Shown one piece after another: positions 6,218-6,807 of a stretch of DNA of 6,807 bases. The DNA is taken from assembly GCA_015487455.1 (NCBI GenBank), contig WFPR01000231.1, positions 1 to 6,807 on the forward strand, in the 5' to 3' direction. This stretch comes from Candidatus Bipolaricaulota bacterium. Its GTDB lineage: Bacteria > Bipolaricaulota > Bipolaricaulia > RBG-16-55-9. Position 1 is the first letter of the stretch, and the number at the start of each line of letters is the position of its first letter. Both the position numbers and the translations under genes were made by a program. A model generated the notes under the pieces. The model was not told where the DNA came from and made no database searches. It saw nothing but the letters and a program-made list of their open reading frames with translations.

Positions 6218-6807
6218 CGGAGGCGCGCGTTGGAGACCACCGCAAGCTCCAACCGTAGCTCCACGTTGAACTCTTTATACACTTTCTTCCGCGCAATGTC
6301 AATAAGCCGCAGGACGTCGGCCGCGGTGGCCCCCCCGACGTTGAGGACGAAGTTCGCGTGGACAGGGGAGATTTGGGCGCCGCCGCAGCGGCGCCCCTTG
6401 AGCCCGACCCACTCGAGGAGCTGCCCGGCCGTCGGCCCCCGCCCCGGCGGGAACGGGTTGCGGAAGACGCAGCCGGGGCTCGGCCGCCCCAAGGGCTGCC
6501 TCCGGCGGCGCCGCGCGAGCAGCTCTTGAGGGTCGAAGCGCCGGGGGCCGCCCAGCCCGAACTCCCCCGCCACGATCACCCAAGGGCGCCCCCGAAAGAC
6601 GCTGGTGCGGTAGCCGAAGCCGCACGCCTCCCTCGGGAGCCTTCGAAGCCGGCCCTTCTCCGTCAGCACGACCACGGAGCGCACCAGCTCCGAGATGGTG
6701 AACTCGGGGATGCCCGCGTTCATCGCCAGGGCGCCCCCGACCGTGCCGGGGATGCCCACCAGCCCGTCGAAGTCGTGGAAGCCGTGGGCCCGCGCGTAGC
6801 GCAAGAC
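6214..6807 (-). CDS. murB: UDP-N-acetylenolpyruvoylglucosamine reductase MurB, 5'-truncated
   Basis: FAD- and NADPH-dependent reductase that converts UDP-GlcNAc-enolpyruvate to UDP-MurNAc in the cytoplasmic phase of peptidoglycan synthesis. The frame is open to the right edge. 197 residues are visible, about two thirds of a normal 300-residue MurB. The TTG at 6804 is an internal Leu codon, not the start. Most of the first FAD-binding domain is missing. Visible hallmarks are GLVGIPGTVGGALAMNAG (15-32), GFGYRTSVF (63-71, substrate and active-site Arg region), GCVFRNP (112-118), HANFVLNVGGATAADV (150-165), and a C-terminal LRLEL whose Glu (187) fits the conserved catalytic Glu. Cys113 (codon 6469-6471) replaces the Ser that donates the proton in E. 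coli MurB. The gene overlaps ftsQ by 4 bp, and its last part contains a strong promoter-like sequence. The identification is firm. Confidence 0.96.
   Translation of the reverse strand, partial: VLRYARAHGFHDFDGLVGIPGTVGGALAMNAGIPEFTISELVRSVVVLTEKGRLRRLPREACGFGYRTSVFRGRPWVIVAGEFGLGGPRRFDPQELLARRRRRQPLGRPSPGCVFRNPFPPGRGPTAGQLLEWVGLKGRRCGGAQISPVHANFVLNVGGATAADVLRLIDIARKKVYKEFNVELRLELAVVSNARLR
6274..6302 (-). promoter_or_regulatory. Strong sigma70-type promoter inside murB, directed at ftsQAZ
   Basis: The minus strand reads TTGACA (6297-6302), a 17-bp spacer and TATAAA (6274-6279). That is a perfect -35, optimal spacing and five of six bases of the -10. Initiation would fall near 6267, giving a leader of about 50 nt before ftsQ. 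The element lies in murB codons 169-178. The -10 box is exactly the Tyr-Lys pair TAT-AAA, and ATT, ATT, TAT and AAA are used where GC-ending synonyms prevail elsewhere in these genes. This local AT-rich codon use supports selection for a promoter. Internal promoters in dcw clusters are well known in E. coli. Confidence 0.7.

Noticed and set aside
2831..6529. A stop-free plus-strand reading frame of 1232 codons opposite ftsZ, ftsA and ftsQ
   Set aside because: It is a mirror of the genes. ftsZ, ftsA and ftsQ all lie in one minus-strand frame (gaps of 30 and 81 bp are multiples of 3). The plus frame is codon-aligned with them, so it meets stops only at the rare sense codons TTA, CTA and TCA. 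Its translation is low-complexity with no recognisable domain.
6802..6804. TTG as the start of murB
   Set aside because: The frame continues to the edge, and the FAD-binding N-terminal region is missing. It is an internal Leu.

Overview
The window is GC-rich (about two thirds GC by eye). It carries ordinary chromosomal housekeeping genes packed tightly in two convergent groups. There are no mobile elements, RNA genes, CRISPR arrays or phage genes. The proteins are rich in Arg, Glu and Leu, which fits a thermophilic or otherwise GC-rich bacterium. They do not allow a firm taxonomic call. A deep-branching lineage such as Bipolaricaulota/Acetothermia is only a guess.

Layout: positions 2-1927 (+) hold the 3' three quarters of polA (DNA polymerase I), cut by the left edge. 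Everything else is on the minus strand and reads from the right edge leftwards: murB (cut by the right edge), ftsQ/divIB, ftsA, ftsZ, and then an inosine-uridine-type nucleoside hydrolase. The order murB-ftsQ-ftsA-ftsZ is the distal end of the classical dcw (division and cell wall) cluster. MurB makes the peptidoglycan precursor UDP-MurNAc. FtsQ is a bitopic divisome protein. FtsA tethers the FtsZ ring to the membrane. The hydrolase and polA are not dcw genes.

Junctions: murB and ftsQ overlap by four bases (GTGA). ftsQ and ftsA are 81 bp apart, ftsA and ftsZ 30 bp, and ftsZ and the hydrolase 85 bp. The hydrolase and polA converge so closely that their stop codons share the palindrome CTAG.

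The most useful non-coding signals are in the division cluster. A near-perfect sigma70-type promoter (TTGACA, 17 bp, TATAAA) is embedded in the last part of murB and points at ftsQAZ. A second, weaker candidate lies in the ftsQ-ftsA gap, followed by a GC-rich hairpin in the ftsA leader. The gap after ftsZ is C-rich on the transcript and has a G-quadruplex motif on the opposite strand. It ends in two overlapping hairpins that would cover the hydrolase ribosome-binding region. I saw no sign of an undescribed multi-gene system. The findings concern regulation and a few protein details.
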